Of a stretch of DNA of 8,634 nucleotides, positions 1 through 6,231 are shown piece after piece (positions within the stretch are counted from its first letter, which is position 1; each line of letters opens with the position of its first letter). Below the pieces are notes generated by a model. It saw nothing but the letters and a program-made list of their open reading frames with translations, was not told the origin of the DNA and searched no databases. Made by a program: the position numbers and the translations under genes. Origin of the DNA: Gammaproteobacteria bacterium (GTDB lineage Bacteria > Pseudomonadota > Gammaproteobacteria > Magnimaribacterales > Magnimaribacteraceae); NCBI GenBank assembly GCA_012965075.1, contig DTSY01000086.1, positions 1 to 8,634 on the forward strand. The letters run 5' to 3'.

Positions 1-861
1 AAGAGGAGGTGGAATCTCTTCATCCCCTAATAAACCGAAAGATAAACGGCTGACCCATGAGCGCTTAGGCCCAATCAACTCATCGGAATCAAAATTCGGA
101 TAGCTAGTTTTTAAAATCTCAAAATTTTTCTCTCGCAAATCTTGATAATCTAAAAGTCCATAAGCATTTACTAGAATAGACAAAGCTTCGGGTACCTGAG
201 GCGTATTAGGCATGTGCTCTAATACATATCTTGCCCTTCCAACTGCAGCTATATAGGCTTTTCTTTCTATGTAAAAGTTAGCCACATAGATTTCGTGTTG
301 TGCCAAGATATTCTTAAGATAGATCATTCTCTGTTTAGCATGAGGAACGTATGGGGAATCTGGGTATCTGGCCAAAAATTCACCCAAGTCTTCAAAGGAC
401 TGTTGAGCTGGTTCTATGTCTCTTTTAGACAAATCGGAAGTGAAATATCGAGAGAATAATCCTGAGTCATCAGTGAAAGCAGAGAGGCCTCTTAAATAGT
501 ATGCATAACCGGTATGGGGATGACGCGGGTGCAGATTGATGAATCTTTCAGCAGCAGATCTAGCAGCTTCAAATTCAAAATTTCTATAATAAGCGTAAAT
601 AAGTTCGGCCTGAGCTTGCTCTGCATATCGTCCAAATGGAAATCTCCTTTCAAGTGTTTCAAGACTTGCAATAGCATTTGAGAAATTACCATTTTTCAAT
701 CTAGTTTGAGAGGCATCGTAAAGTTCCTTCTCTAAAAAACGTTCATCAGGTTGTTCCTCATTGTTAGAACAAGAGACAATCAAAAAAAATGAACAAAATA
801 AAAGTAATGAAGATCTTTTAATTATCTTATTTAATGAGTAGATATTATGGTGCTTTAGCAT
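1..861 (-). CDS. bamD: Outer membrane protein assembly factor BamD (lipoprotein), 3' end cut by window edge
   Basis: BamD is the essential TPR lipoprotein of the BAM complex, which folds beta-barrel proteins into the outer membrane from its periplasmic face. Read on the minus strand from the ATG at 861-859, 287 codons stay open to the window edge with no stop. Residues 1-30 are a lipoprotein signal peptide: basic n-region, hydrophobic stretch about 19-29, lipobox I-V-S-C with the lipidated Cys31. Ser at +2 fits outer-membrane sorting. The mature part aligns by eye with E. coli BamD through its TPR region: RFPFG at 73-77 (E. coli RYPFG), LIYAYYRN at 87-94, LRGL at 123-126, and DDSGL followed by SKRD about 131-148. 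It is already longer than the roughly 245-residue E. coli protein, with a tail containing SFGLLGDEE and a Pro run. An in-frame stop lies upstream and no other start falls between, so the start is secure. No clear ribosome binding site is seen. It is divergent from rluD, as in E. coli. Confidence 0.95.
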   Translation of the reverse strand, partial: MLKHHNIYSLNKIIKRSSLLLFCSFFLIVSCSNNEEQPDERFLEKELYDASQTRLKNGNFSNAIASLETLERRFPFGRYAEQAQAELIYAYYRNFEFEAARSAAERFINLHPRHPHTGYAYYLRGLSAFTDDSGLFSRYFTSDLSKRDIEPAQQSFEDLGEFLARYPDSPYVPHAKQRMIYLKNILAQHEIYVANFYIERKAYIAAVGRARYVLEHMPNTPQVPEALSILVNAYGLLDYQDLREKNFEILKTSYPNFDSDELIGPKRSWVSRLSFGLLGDEEIPPPL

Positions 862-945
862 TTGGATTGCTGATTCTACATTTCTGTATAGATATTGGAC
901 AGAAAAAGAATTTTATGGTTCCTTAACTAAGTATTAATCGAACAA
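862..945. promoter_or_regulatory. Divergent bamD-rluD intergenic region
   Basis: These 84 bp separate the divergent starts of bamD and rluD and must hold both promoters unless one lies inside a gene. I found no convincing -35/-10 pair with normal spacing on either strand. The best AT-rich block, TATAGATA at 887-894, lies between the arms of an inverted repeat. Neither gene has a clear Shine-Dalgarno sequence here. Confidence 0.5.
881..905. repeat. Inverted repeat TTTCTGT-N11-ACAGAAA, operator-like
   Basis: Arms 881-887 and 899-905 are perfect 7-bp reverse complements separated by 11 bp, near the middle of the bamD-rluD intergenic region. The arms are 18 bp apart centre to centre. The spacer holds TATAGATA-like sequence. 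It could be a binding site for a dimeric regulator covering promoter elements of one or both genes. The repeat is seen directly; its function is inference. Confidence 0.45.
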
Positions 946-1896
946 ATGAATCGAAAAATAGATTTAACATTAAATATCAAAGCCGACCAAAAGGGCAGGA
1001 GAGTAGATCTTGCCATAGCGGAAGCATTTACTGAATTTTCTAGGAGTCATCTACAAAAATTAATTAAACAAGGGGCCGTGAAAGTAAATGGTAAAGAAAC
1101 TAAACCTAAGTACATTCTTCAAGGAAATGAGCTGATAGAGATAGCTGCCGAAGAAGCACCTCAGTTAGAAGATAAACCTGAAAATATAAAACTGGAAATA
1201 ATATATGAAGACAAAGATGTATTAGTTATTAATAAGAGCGCTGGATTAGTAGTTCACCCGGGAGCAGGAAATCCTACGGGTACCTTGGTTAATGGACTAA
1301 TTAATCTTGATTCAAAACTGGTTTACTTACCAAGAGCGGGAATAGTTCATAGGCTAGACAAAGATACTTCTGGACTAATGGTGGTTTCACGAAATGAAAA
1401 GACTTATTTAAATCTTGTTAATCAGCTAAAAGAAAGGACTGTTAATAGAAAATATAATGCTTTGGTTGTAGGAGAGCCTAGTTTGAGCGGAGTTATAGAT
1501 AAACCAATAGGCAGGCATCCAAAAATTAGAACCAAACAGGCTGTTGTTAAATCAGGAAAGGAGGCTATAACTAAATTTAAAACAGTAAAGAACTTAAATG
1601 GTTATTCTCTATTGGATGTTTCTTTAGAAACTGGAAGAACGCATCAAATAAGAGTGCATTTATCTTATCTAGGTTTTCCAATAGTAGGAGATTCTGTTTA
1701 TGGGAGTAGAAGAAAGTATGCAAAGGGCACATCTGAAAATCTTAGGCAAGAAATAAATAACTTTAAAAGACAGGCTTTACATGCAAGCGCATTAACTTTT
1801 ACTCACCCTTCATCAGAGAAAATTTTAACTTTTGAAAGCCCATTACCTAAAGACATGGCAAGTTTAATAAATACCCTACAAGAAGATGATTCATAA
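946..1896 (+). CDS. rluD: 23S rRNA pseudouridine synthase RluD
   Basis: RluD makes pseudouridines in helix 69 of 23S rRNA (E. coli positions 1911, 1915, 1917), in the cytoplasm during late 50S assembly. The 316-residue product is close to the family's usual length (E. coli about 326) and aligns with E. coli RluD from residue 1, supporting this ATG. Residues about 17-75 are the S4-like RNA-binding domain. The catalytic domain follows, with VVHPGAGNP at 102-110 and the signature HRLDKDTSGL starting at His135, in which Asp138 is the catalytic aspartate. GRTHQIRVH lies near 230-238 and RQALHA near 275-280. The VVHPGAGNP and HRLDKDT context favours RluD over RluA or RluC. No Shine-Dalgarno sequence is visible upstream. 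The 3' end overlaps pgeF by 11 bp. The rluD-pgeF order is conserved in enterobacteria, where clpB comes next; here it is followed by a dehydrogenase and kinase. Confidence 0.95.
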   Translation: MNRKIDLTLNIKADQKGRRVDLAIAEAFTEFSRSHLQKLIKQGAVKVNGKETKPKYILQGNELIEIAAEEAPQLEDKPENIKLEIIYEDKDVLVINKSAGLVVHPGAGNPTGTLVNGLINLDSKLVYLPRAGIVHRLDKDTSGLMVVSRNEKTYLNLVNQLKERTVNRKYNALVVGEPSLSGVIDKPIGRHPKIRTKQAVVKSGKEAITKFKTVKNLNGYSLLDVSLETGRTHQIRVHLSYLGFPIVGDSVYGSRRKYAKGTSENLRQEINNFKRQALHASALTFTHPSSEKILTFESPLPKDMASLINTLQEDDS

Positions 1897-2596
1897 GCTC
1901 TTAATTAAACCAGATCAGTTATTAGGTAATGGGGTTACTTCTTTCATGCTAACTAAGGCATATTTTGAAAGACACTCTTCTGAGCTAAGGGAAAGTAGAT
2001 CCCTTGAAGACTTTGTAGGATCTAAATTGGGAGTGCCGATTGTTTGGTTGGATCAGGTGCATGGTTCTAAGGTAGGGTCAGTCCATGCCAGTACAGAAGA
2101 TTTAATTGATGCTTGCGATGGCCTCTATACCGAAGAAGAAAATATTGCCTTAGCTATCAAAACTGCTGATTGCTTACCATTGATATTATCTTCCAAAGAA
2201 GGAACAGAATTATCAGCTTTGCATGTGGGCTGGAAAGGTCTTCAGAAAGGCATAGTTGAGAACGCCATATTGAAGTTTAAGTGTGTAACAGAAAATCTAG
2301 TCGCGTGGTTAGCCCCTTGTATTTCATCAGAAAATTACGAAGTAGGTGAAGATGTTTACACTTTGTTTGTTAATTCAGATTCGCAAAGCATTTCCAGCTT
2401 TATATCTTCTTCAAATAATGGAAAGTGGTTGTTCAGTCTAAAACAAGAATGCATAAGAAGACTGCAAAGGTTAGGCATTGAGGTCATATCAAACCAATTT
2501 TGTACTTTTAAAGATGAAGATCTTTTTTATTCGTACAGAAAAAATACAAGTTTAAAAAGAATGGTAACTTTAACCTGGAGGAAAAATGAAAAATAA
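1886..2596 (+). CDS. pgeF: PgeF/YfiH-family purine nucleoside phosphorylase (DUF152, laccase-like fold)
   Basis: Proteins of this family (YfiH/YlmD/FAMIN) were first called polyphenol oxidases. They are now described as metal-dependent purine nucleoside phosphorylase/deaminase enzymes, and in E. coli as a cytoplasmic editing hydrolase removing UDP-MurNAc-L-Ser errors. The 236-residue product (E. coli about 243) keeps the expected metal ligands: His59 in WLDQVHG, Cys96 in TADCLPL and His113 in HVGWKG. It also keeps the C-terminal FYSYRKN motif, the counterpart of E. coli FFSYRRD. The N-terminal part is odd: where relatives carry a TR-GGVS...SLNLG segment before the His motif, residues about 20-48 show only a shorter, unrelated sequence. 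The other frames there contain stops, so a simple frameshift is not the explanation. The start ATG lies inside the last codons of rluD (11-bp overlap), and the 3' end overlaps the next gene by 11 bp, suggesting translational coupling. Confidence 0.88.
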   Translation: MIHKLLIKPDQLLGNGVTSFMLTKAYFERHSSELRESRSLEDFVGSKLGVPIVWLDQVHGSKVGSVHASTEDLIDACDGLYTEEENIALAIKTADCLPLILSSKEGTELSALHVGWKGLQKGIVENAILKFKCVTENLVAWLAPCISSENYEVGEDVYTLFVNSDSQSISSFISSSNNGKWLFSLKQECIRRLQRLGIEVISNQFCTFKDEDLFYSYRKNTSLKRMVTLTWRKNEK

Positions 2597-3455
2597 AGGT
2601 TTTATTGGTCTTGGTGTAATGGGATCGCCAATAGCGGGACATATTTCAAAAGCTGGTTACGGTGTTACGGTCTTCAACCGTACTATAGAAAAATCCAAAC
2701 TTTGGCATGAAGAGCATGGAGGTAAAGTCGCCCTTTCCCCTTCTGAACTGGCTGAAGGATGTGACATGGTTTTTTTGTGTGTTGGCCATGACCAAGATGT
2801 GGAAGAAATAATTCGAGGCAGGAACGGAGTGCTAGAAAGCATGGAACCCGGTGGAATTATCGTAGATCACACCACAACCTCTTCAGTCTTAGCGAAGAAC
2901 ATGGCAGTGAGTTCATTGAAAAAAGGCATTTTTTTTATCGATGCTCCAGTTTCGGGAGGCGAGATAGGTGCGAAAGAAGGATCTTTAACTATTATGGCTG
3001 GAGGCGACGAAGAAGCGTTTAACTCAAGTCTACAAGTTCTGAACCTTTATTCAAAATATTCCAAAAGGATGGGAGATTCAGGATCAGGTCAATTAACCAA
3101 GATGGTCAACCAAATATGCATAGCTGGCTTGATACAGGCTTTAGCAGAGGGAATGCATTTTTCAGAAAAAGCAGGATTGAATACAAAGGAAGTGATCGAA
3201 GTTATTTCAAGGGGAGCGGCTCAATCTTGGCAAATGGATAATAGATGGGAAACCATGCTGGCAGATTATTATGAACACGGATTTGCAGTTGATTGGATGC
3301 GAAAGGATTTGGGATTTGTTCTGGAAGAATCTGTAGTTAATGGGTCCAATTTAGAAATAACTAATTTAATAGATTCTTTTTACGCTGAGGTTCAGCAAAA
3401 AGAGGGAGGCAGATGGGATACCTCTAGTTTGTTTAGAAGGCTTAACAGCCAATGA
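2586..3455 (+). CDS. NAD(P)-dependent beta-hydroxyacid dehydrogenase, probably tartronate semialdehyde (2-hydroxy-3-oxopropionate) reductase-like
   Basis: This 289-residue protein has full family length and all hallmarks of the 3-hydroxyisobutyrate dehydrogenase / tartronate semialdehyde reductase / GLYR family. The N-terminal Rossmann domain has GFIGLGVMGSP at 5-15. Asn31-Arg32-Thr33 follow the second beta strand, and an Arg there usually means NADPH preference. The substrate loop DAPVSGG is at 119-125. The catalytic-lysine motif is SGSGQLTKMVNQ, with Lys172 and Asn175, and the conserved Lys240-Asp241 pair is in the all-helical C-terminal domain. A strong Shine-Dalgarno GGAGG at about 2579-2583 supports the ATG, which overlaps the end of pgeF by 11 bp. 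The next gene, a glycerate kinase, overlaps by 4 bp, so reduction of tartronate semialdehyde to D-glycerate is the most sensible role. Substrate cannot be read from sequence alone: 3-hydroxyisobutyrate or succinic semialdehyde are alternatives. Confidence 0.85.
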   Translation: MKNKGFIGLGVMGSPIAGHISKAGYGVTVFNRTIEKSKLWHEEHGGKVALSPSELAEGCDMVFLCVGHDQDVEEIIRGRNGVLESMEPGGIIVDHTTTSSVLAKNMAVSSLKKGIFFIDAPVSGGEIGAKEGSLTIMAGGDEEAFNSSLQVLNLYSKYSKRMGDSGSGQLTKMVNQICIAGLIQALAEGMHFSEKAGLNTKEVIEVISRGAAQSWQMDNRWETMLADYYEHGFAVDWMRKDLGFVLEESVVNGSNLEITNLIDSFYAEVQQKEGGRWDTSSLFRRLNSQ

Positions 3456-4393
3456 GTTTGTTTCCTGATTCAAACAATAGTGATTGCAGAAGTCTTTTTG
3501 AGGATACTAAAAAAAGCTTGAATGAATTAGCAAAAAACCTTGAAATTAGTTCAATTTCTAATAGTTTTTTTACTGAAATTGTTATTCCTTTAACCAGTTT
3601 CTTTAACTCTTTAGAGAAAAGGGATCACCCTTATTTCATTTGTTTCACAGGAGGCCAGGGATCAGGAAAAACCACGTTATCTGAATTTGTCCAGTTAGCT
3701 CTCCAAGTAGGCTGCAAAAAAAGGAGTGTAGGTTTTTCTATAGATGACATTTATAAAACACCAGAAGAAAGAGAGAGTTTAGCCAAATCGATACATCCTC
3801 TTTGTAAAGTGAGGGGTGTACCAGGAACGCATGATGTTAAATTAGGCCTAGATATTTTAAATAGTCTTGTTCATGCGCAGGCTTCTACGCTGACACCGAT
3901 ACCATCCTTTTCTAAACCTCTGGATCAACATTATCCAAAGGAAACTTGGCGAGAGTACAAAGGAAAACCAGATTTTATTTTCTTTGATGCATGGTGTGGT
4001 GGCGCTAGACCTGTTTCCACTGAAAACTGGAAACCTCCTATGAATACACTTGAAAAAGAAGAAGATCCAAACGGCATCTGGTCAAAATGGAGTAATAGTG
4101 AGTTAGCAGGAGATTATCAAATCTTGTTTGAAAAATTTGATTTATTGTTGATGATTAAAGTACCTAACATGGAACATGTTTATGAAAGTAGGTGGTTGCA
4201 AGAACAGACCTTAGCTAAAACACTTAAAGATCCTGAAATGAAAAAGAAGATAATGAACAAACAAGAAGTATTTAGATTTGTTATGCATTACGAAAGATTA
4301 ACTCGTTATATTTTGGAAGAAATGCCTTCTTTTGCTGATATTGTTGTAGAAAGAGACAAAGTTTTTAATTTCTCTTTCCTTAAAACACCTTAG
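3452..4393 (+). CDS. GLYK-type D-glycerate 3-kinase (P-loop kinase)
   Basis: The 313-residue product looks like the plant/cyanobacterial-type D-glycerate 3-kinase family, related to the uridine kinase/phosphoribulokinase fold, which makes 3-phosphoglycerate from D-glycerate and ATP. Visible motifs are the Walker A GGQGSGKTT at 67-75 with Lys73, FSIDDIY at 95-101 (Walker-B-like SxDD), HPL at 115-117, RGVPGTHD at 121-128, and the family signature FDAWCGGARP at 178-187. In the C-terminal third, the D-Y-Q-I-L-F...FDLLLMIKVP block and RWLQEQTLAKT at 247-257 match the family's usual RxxQE region. Residues 1-60 are a poorly conserved helical extension. The start overlaps the dehydrogenase stop in an ATGA, a typical coupled junction. 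The pair would turn tartronate semialdehyde into 3-phosphoglycerate. A paralogous nucleoside or pantothenate kinase is less likely given the GTHD and WCGGARP motifs. Confidence 0.85.
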   Translation: MSLFPDSNNSDCRSLFEDTKKSLNELAKNLEISSISNSFFTEIVIPLTSFFNSLEKRDHPYFICFTGGQGSGKTTLSEFVQLALQVGCKKRSVGFSIDDIYKTPEERESLAKSIHPLCKVRGVPGTHDVKLGLDILNSLVHAQASTLTPIPSFSKPLDQHYPKETWREYKGKPDFIFFDAWCGGARPVSTENWKPPMNTLEKEEDPNGIWSKWSNSELAGDYQILFEKFDLLLMIKVPNMEHVYESRWLQEQTLAKTLKDPEMKKKIMNKQEVFRFVMHYERLTRYILEEMPSFADIVVERDKVFNFSFLKTP

Positions 4394-4402
4394 AACCTGA
4401 TC

Positions 4403-4428
4403 AAATTGGGAATTCTTGACTTCAATTT
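4403..4428. repeat. Inverted repeat AAATTG-N14-CAATTT flanking the ilvI -35 candidate
   Basis: Perfect 6-bp arms at 4403-4408 and 4423-4428 are 20 bp apart centre to centre, about two helical turns. The candidate -35 hexamer TTGACT (4416-4421) lies between them. This geometry suits a dimeric repressor or an Lrp-like regulator. AT-rich 6-bp arms can arise by chance, so function is inference. Confidence 0.35.
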
Positions 4429-4443
4429 ATCTGGTGTCACAAT
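4416..4443 (+). promoter_or_regulatory. Candidate sigma-70 promoter for ilvIHC-pssA
   Basis: TTGACT at 4416-4421 (5 of 6 to TTGACA) is followed after 16 bp by CACAAT at 4438-4443 (4 of 6 to TATAAT). TGT immediately precedes it at 4435-4437, making an extended -10. Transcription would start near 4450, leaving a leader of about 33 nt, too short for a classical attenuator. No intrinsic terminator separates it from the kinase gene, so read-through from upstream is also possible. Confidence 0.55.
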
Positions 4444-4486
4444 GCGCCACCTTCAGCTTTTTGCTGTTATTAGGTACTTATTATGA
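4442..4486 (+). CDS. Possible 14-codon branched-chain-rich leader ORF overlapping the ilvI start
   Basis: An ATG at 4442 opens a 14-codon ORF reading MRHLQLFAVIRYLL. Its TGA stop (4484-4486) overlaps the ilvI ATG (4483-4485) as ATGA. Six of 14 residues are Leu, Ile or Val, as in leader peptides that sense branched-chain aminoacyl-tRNA supply. A weak GGTG at 4433-4436 could serve as ribosome binding site. Against it, the best promoter candidate has its -10 on top of this ATG, so the ORF would be made only from a transcript starting further upstream. The codons involved are also common in AT-rich DNA. Treat as a hypothesis. Confidence 0.2.
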   Translation: MRHLQLFAVIRYLL

Positions 4487-6231
4487 GTAAAGAAAAACTA
4501 TCTGGAGCAGAAGCCCTTATGAGATCCCTTCAGGATGAAGGAATAGAGCTTGTATTTGGGTACCCTGGTGGTGCTTCTCTCCATATTTACGATGCTTTAT
4601 TCAAGCAGCAAGCTGTTCAGCATGTCCTAGTAAGGCATGAACAAGGTGCTGTCCATGCTGCTGATGGGTATGCCAGAAGTACAGGAAAGCCCGGTGTAGT
4701 TTTTGTCACTTCGGGTCCAGGCGCTACCAATGCGATTACTGGACTAGCTACTTCCTATATGGATTCAACACCTGTAATAGTTATTTCTAGTCAAGTGAAA
4801 GCTCATCTAATAGGGACAGACTCTTTTCAAGAAACAGACATGATTGGCGTCTCTCGACCCGTTGTTAAACATAGTTTTTTAGTTCTAAAGGCTGAAGATA
4901 TTCCAACGACAATAAAGAAAGCTTTTCATATTGCCACTACTGGAAGACCTGGCCCTGTGGTTATAGATATACCCAAAAGTGTTACCGACCCAGATTATAA
5001 GTTTGATTACAGCTACCCTAAAGACGTCGATATAAGATCCTATAAACCTGTGGAAGAAGGACACTCCGGCCAAATAAGAAAAGCAGCTAAGCTTTTATTA
5101 GCTTCTGAAAGACCAGTAATTTATGCAGGGGGGGGTGTAATTCAGAACGATGCATCTGAGGAGTTAATTGAATTAGTTAACTTTCTTAATTTTCCAGTCA
5201 CTAACACTCTAATGGGATTGGGAGCTTATCCAGCTACCGGCGATAAGTTTATTGGAATGTTAGGTATGCATGGCACTTATGAAGCCAACATGGCCATGCA
5301 CAACTCTGATCTTATTCTAGCTGTGGGAGCAAGATTTGATGACCGCATAACAAATGATCCAGCCCAATTTGCTTTAGGAGCAAAAAAAATTCATATAGAC
5401 ATAGATCCTGCTTCGCTCTCCAAGATTATTAAAGTAGATGTTCCCATAGTAGGTTCAGCTAAATCTTGCCTTCGTCAACTATTAAACGAGCTGAAGAAAA
5501 ACGAATCCAAGTTACATAAAGAAAAAATTGAACCTTGGCTTAATCAGATCCAAGATTGGAGAAACGAACATGGTTTAAATCATGATATGTTACAAAAACC
5601 ATCCCCAAGCGGGAAAATCCTTCCCCAACAAGTAATTCAATCACTCTATAAAGAAACCAAAGGCAAGGCTTACATTACTTCTGATGTAGGGCAACACCAG
5701 ATGTTTACTGCTCAGTATTATCATTTTGATAAACCGAGGCAATGGATAAATTCAGGAGGACTTGGAACAATGGGCTTTGGTCTACCAGCTGCCATGGGAG
5801 TTCAGTTGGCTTTTCCCAGAGCAACAGTTGCCTGTGTGACTGGTGAAGGCAGTATTCAAATGTGCATTCAAGAACTTTCAACATGCCTACAATACGATCT
5901 ACCAATAAAAATCATCAATGTTAATAATTCTTCTCTTGGCATGGTTAAACAATGGCAAGATATGCAGTACGGCGGCAGACTTTCTCAAACCTTATACGAG
6001 GACTCTTTGCCCGATTTTGTTAAGTTAGCAGAATCTTTTGGCCATGTTGGAATGAAAGTTGAGAAACTTGAAGAGCTAGAATCCGCTATGAAGGATTGTT
6101 TTAAATTAAAAAATAAATTGGTGTTTCTTGATATTGTTGTTGATCAGGATGAACATGTTTATCCAATGCTAGAAGCAGGAATGGCTCTGGATGCCATGTG
6201 GCTTGATAAAGAAACTAAGACCTGGGAATGA
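4483..6231 (+). CDS. ilvI: Acetolactate (acetohydroxyacid) synthase large, catalytic subunit
   Basis: This TPP-, Mg- and FAD-dependent enzyme condenses two pyruvates to acetolactate, or pyruvate and 2-oxobutyrate to acetohydroxybutyrate: the first common step of valine/leucine and isoleucine synthesis. The 582-residue length is normal. The N-terminal pyrimidine-binding domain (about 5-170) has FGYPGGA at 25-31, the catalytic Glu53 in RHEQGAVHAADGYAR, and TSGPGATN. The central FAD/Rossmann domain (about 195-330) includes GARFDDR. The C-terminal TPP-binding domain has GEGS at 454-457 and Asn481-Asn482, giving the GxG-x24-NN cofactor motif, then SSLGMVKQWQDMQYGGR. Weak Shine-Dalgarno AGGT sits 7 nt before the ATG. 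The stop overlaps ilvH by 4 bp, so the two subunits are translationally coupled. Glu instead of Asp in GDGS is, from memory, shared with Pseudomonas-type enzymes. Residues 215-218 are encoded by an 8-G run. Confidence 0.97.
   Translation: MSKEKLSGAEALMRSLQDEGIELVFGYPGGASLHIYDALFKQQAVQHVLVRHEQGAVHAADGYARSTGKPGVVFVTSGPGATNAITGLATSYMDSTPVIVISSQVKAHLIGTDSFQETDMIGVSRPVVKHSFLVLKAEDIPTTIKKAFHIATTGRPGPVVIDIPKSVTDPDYKFDYSYPKDVDIRSYKPVEEGHSGQIRKAAKLLLASERPVIYAGGGVIQNDASEELIELVNFLNFPVTNTLMGLGAYPATGDKFIGMLGMHGTYEANMAMHNSDLILAVGARFDDRITNDPAQFALGAKKIHIDIDPASLSKIIKVDVPIVGSAKSCLRQLLNELKKNESKLHKEKIEPWLNQIQDWRNEHGLNHDMLQKPSPSGKILPQQVIQSLYKETKGKAYITSDVGQHQMFTAQYYHFDKPRQWINSGGLGTMGFGLPAAMGVQLAFPRATVACVTGEGSIQMCIQELSTCLQYDLPIKIINVNNSSLGMVKQWQDMQYGGRLSQTLYEDSLPDFVKLAESFGHVGMKVEKLEELESAMKDCFKLKNKLVFLDIVVDQDEHVYPMLEAGMALDAMWLDKETKTWE

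Noticed and set aside
492..692. Minus-strand ORF of 66 codons
   Set aside because: It is an out-of-frame shadow of bamD, whose frame matches the BamD family throughout.
884..902. CTGT...ACAG resembling a LexA (SOS) box
   Set aside because: The spacer is 11 bp; the gammaproteobacterial LexA box needs CTGT-N8-ACAG.
2657..2842. Minus-strand ORF of 61 codons opposite the dehydrogenase gene
   Set aside because: It lies wholly inside a well-supported gene on the other strand and has no recognisable motif.
2929..2936. Run of eight T in the dehydrogenase gene as a slippage site
   Set aside because: T-runs of this size are common in AT-rich genes, and the frame continues through conserved motifs on both sides.
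4454..4470. CAGC-TTTTT-GCTG followed by TTATT as an intrinsic terminator before ilvI
   Set aside because: A 4-bp stem and no uninterrupted T-run are too weak; it lies within the ilvI leader.
4394..4482. Intrinsic terminator after the glycerate kinase gene
   Set aside because: No GC-rich stem with a T-run is present; the only symmetry is the AT-rich inverted repeat around the -35 candidate.
4885..5073. Minus-strand ORFs opposite ilvI (4885-5073 and 5705-5905)
   Set aside because: Both are shadows inside a highly conserved catalytic gene, with no motif.
5842..5850. GEG instead of the textbook GDG in the TPP/metal-binding motif of IlvI
   Set aside because: From memory this Glu is common in Pseudomonas-type IlvI. 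It is a conservative acidic replacement, so it is not taken as a defect.
4483..6231. Large TPP enzyme as glyoxylate carboligase (Gcl), which would complete a glyoxylate-to-glycerate pathway with the preceding dehydrogenase and kinase
   Set aside because: Gcl lacks the catalytic Glu that is present here as Glu53, and the gene is followed by a coupled ilvH and ilvC. It is acetolactate synthase.
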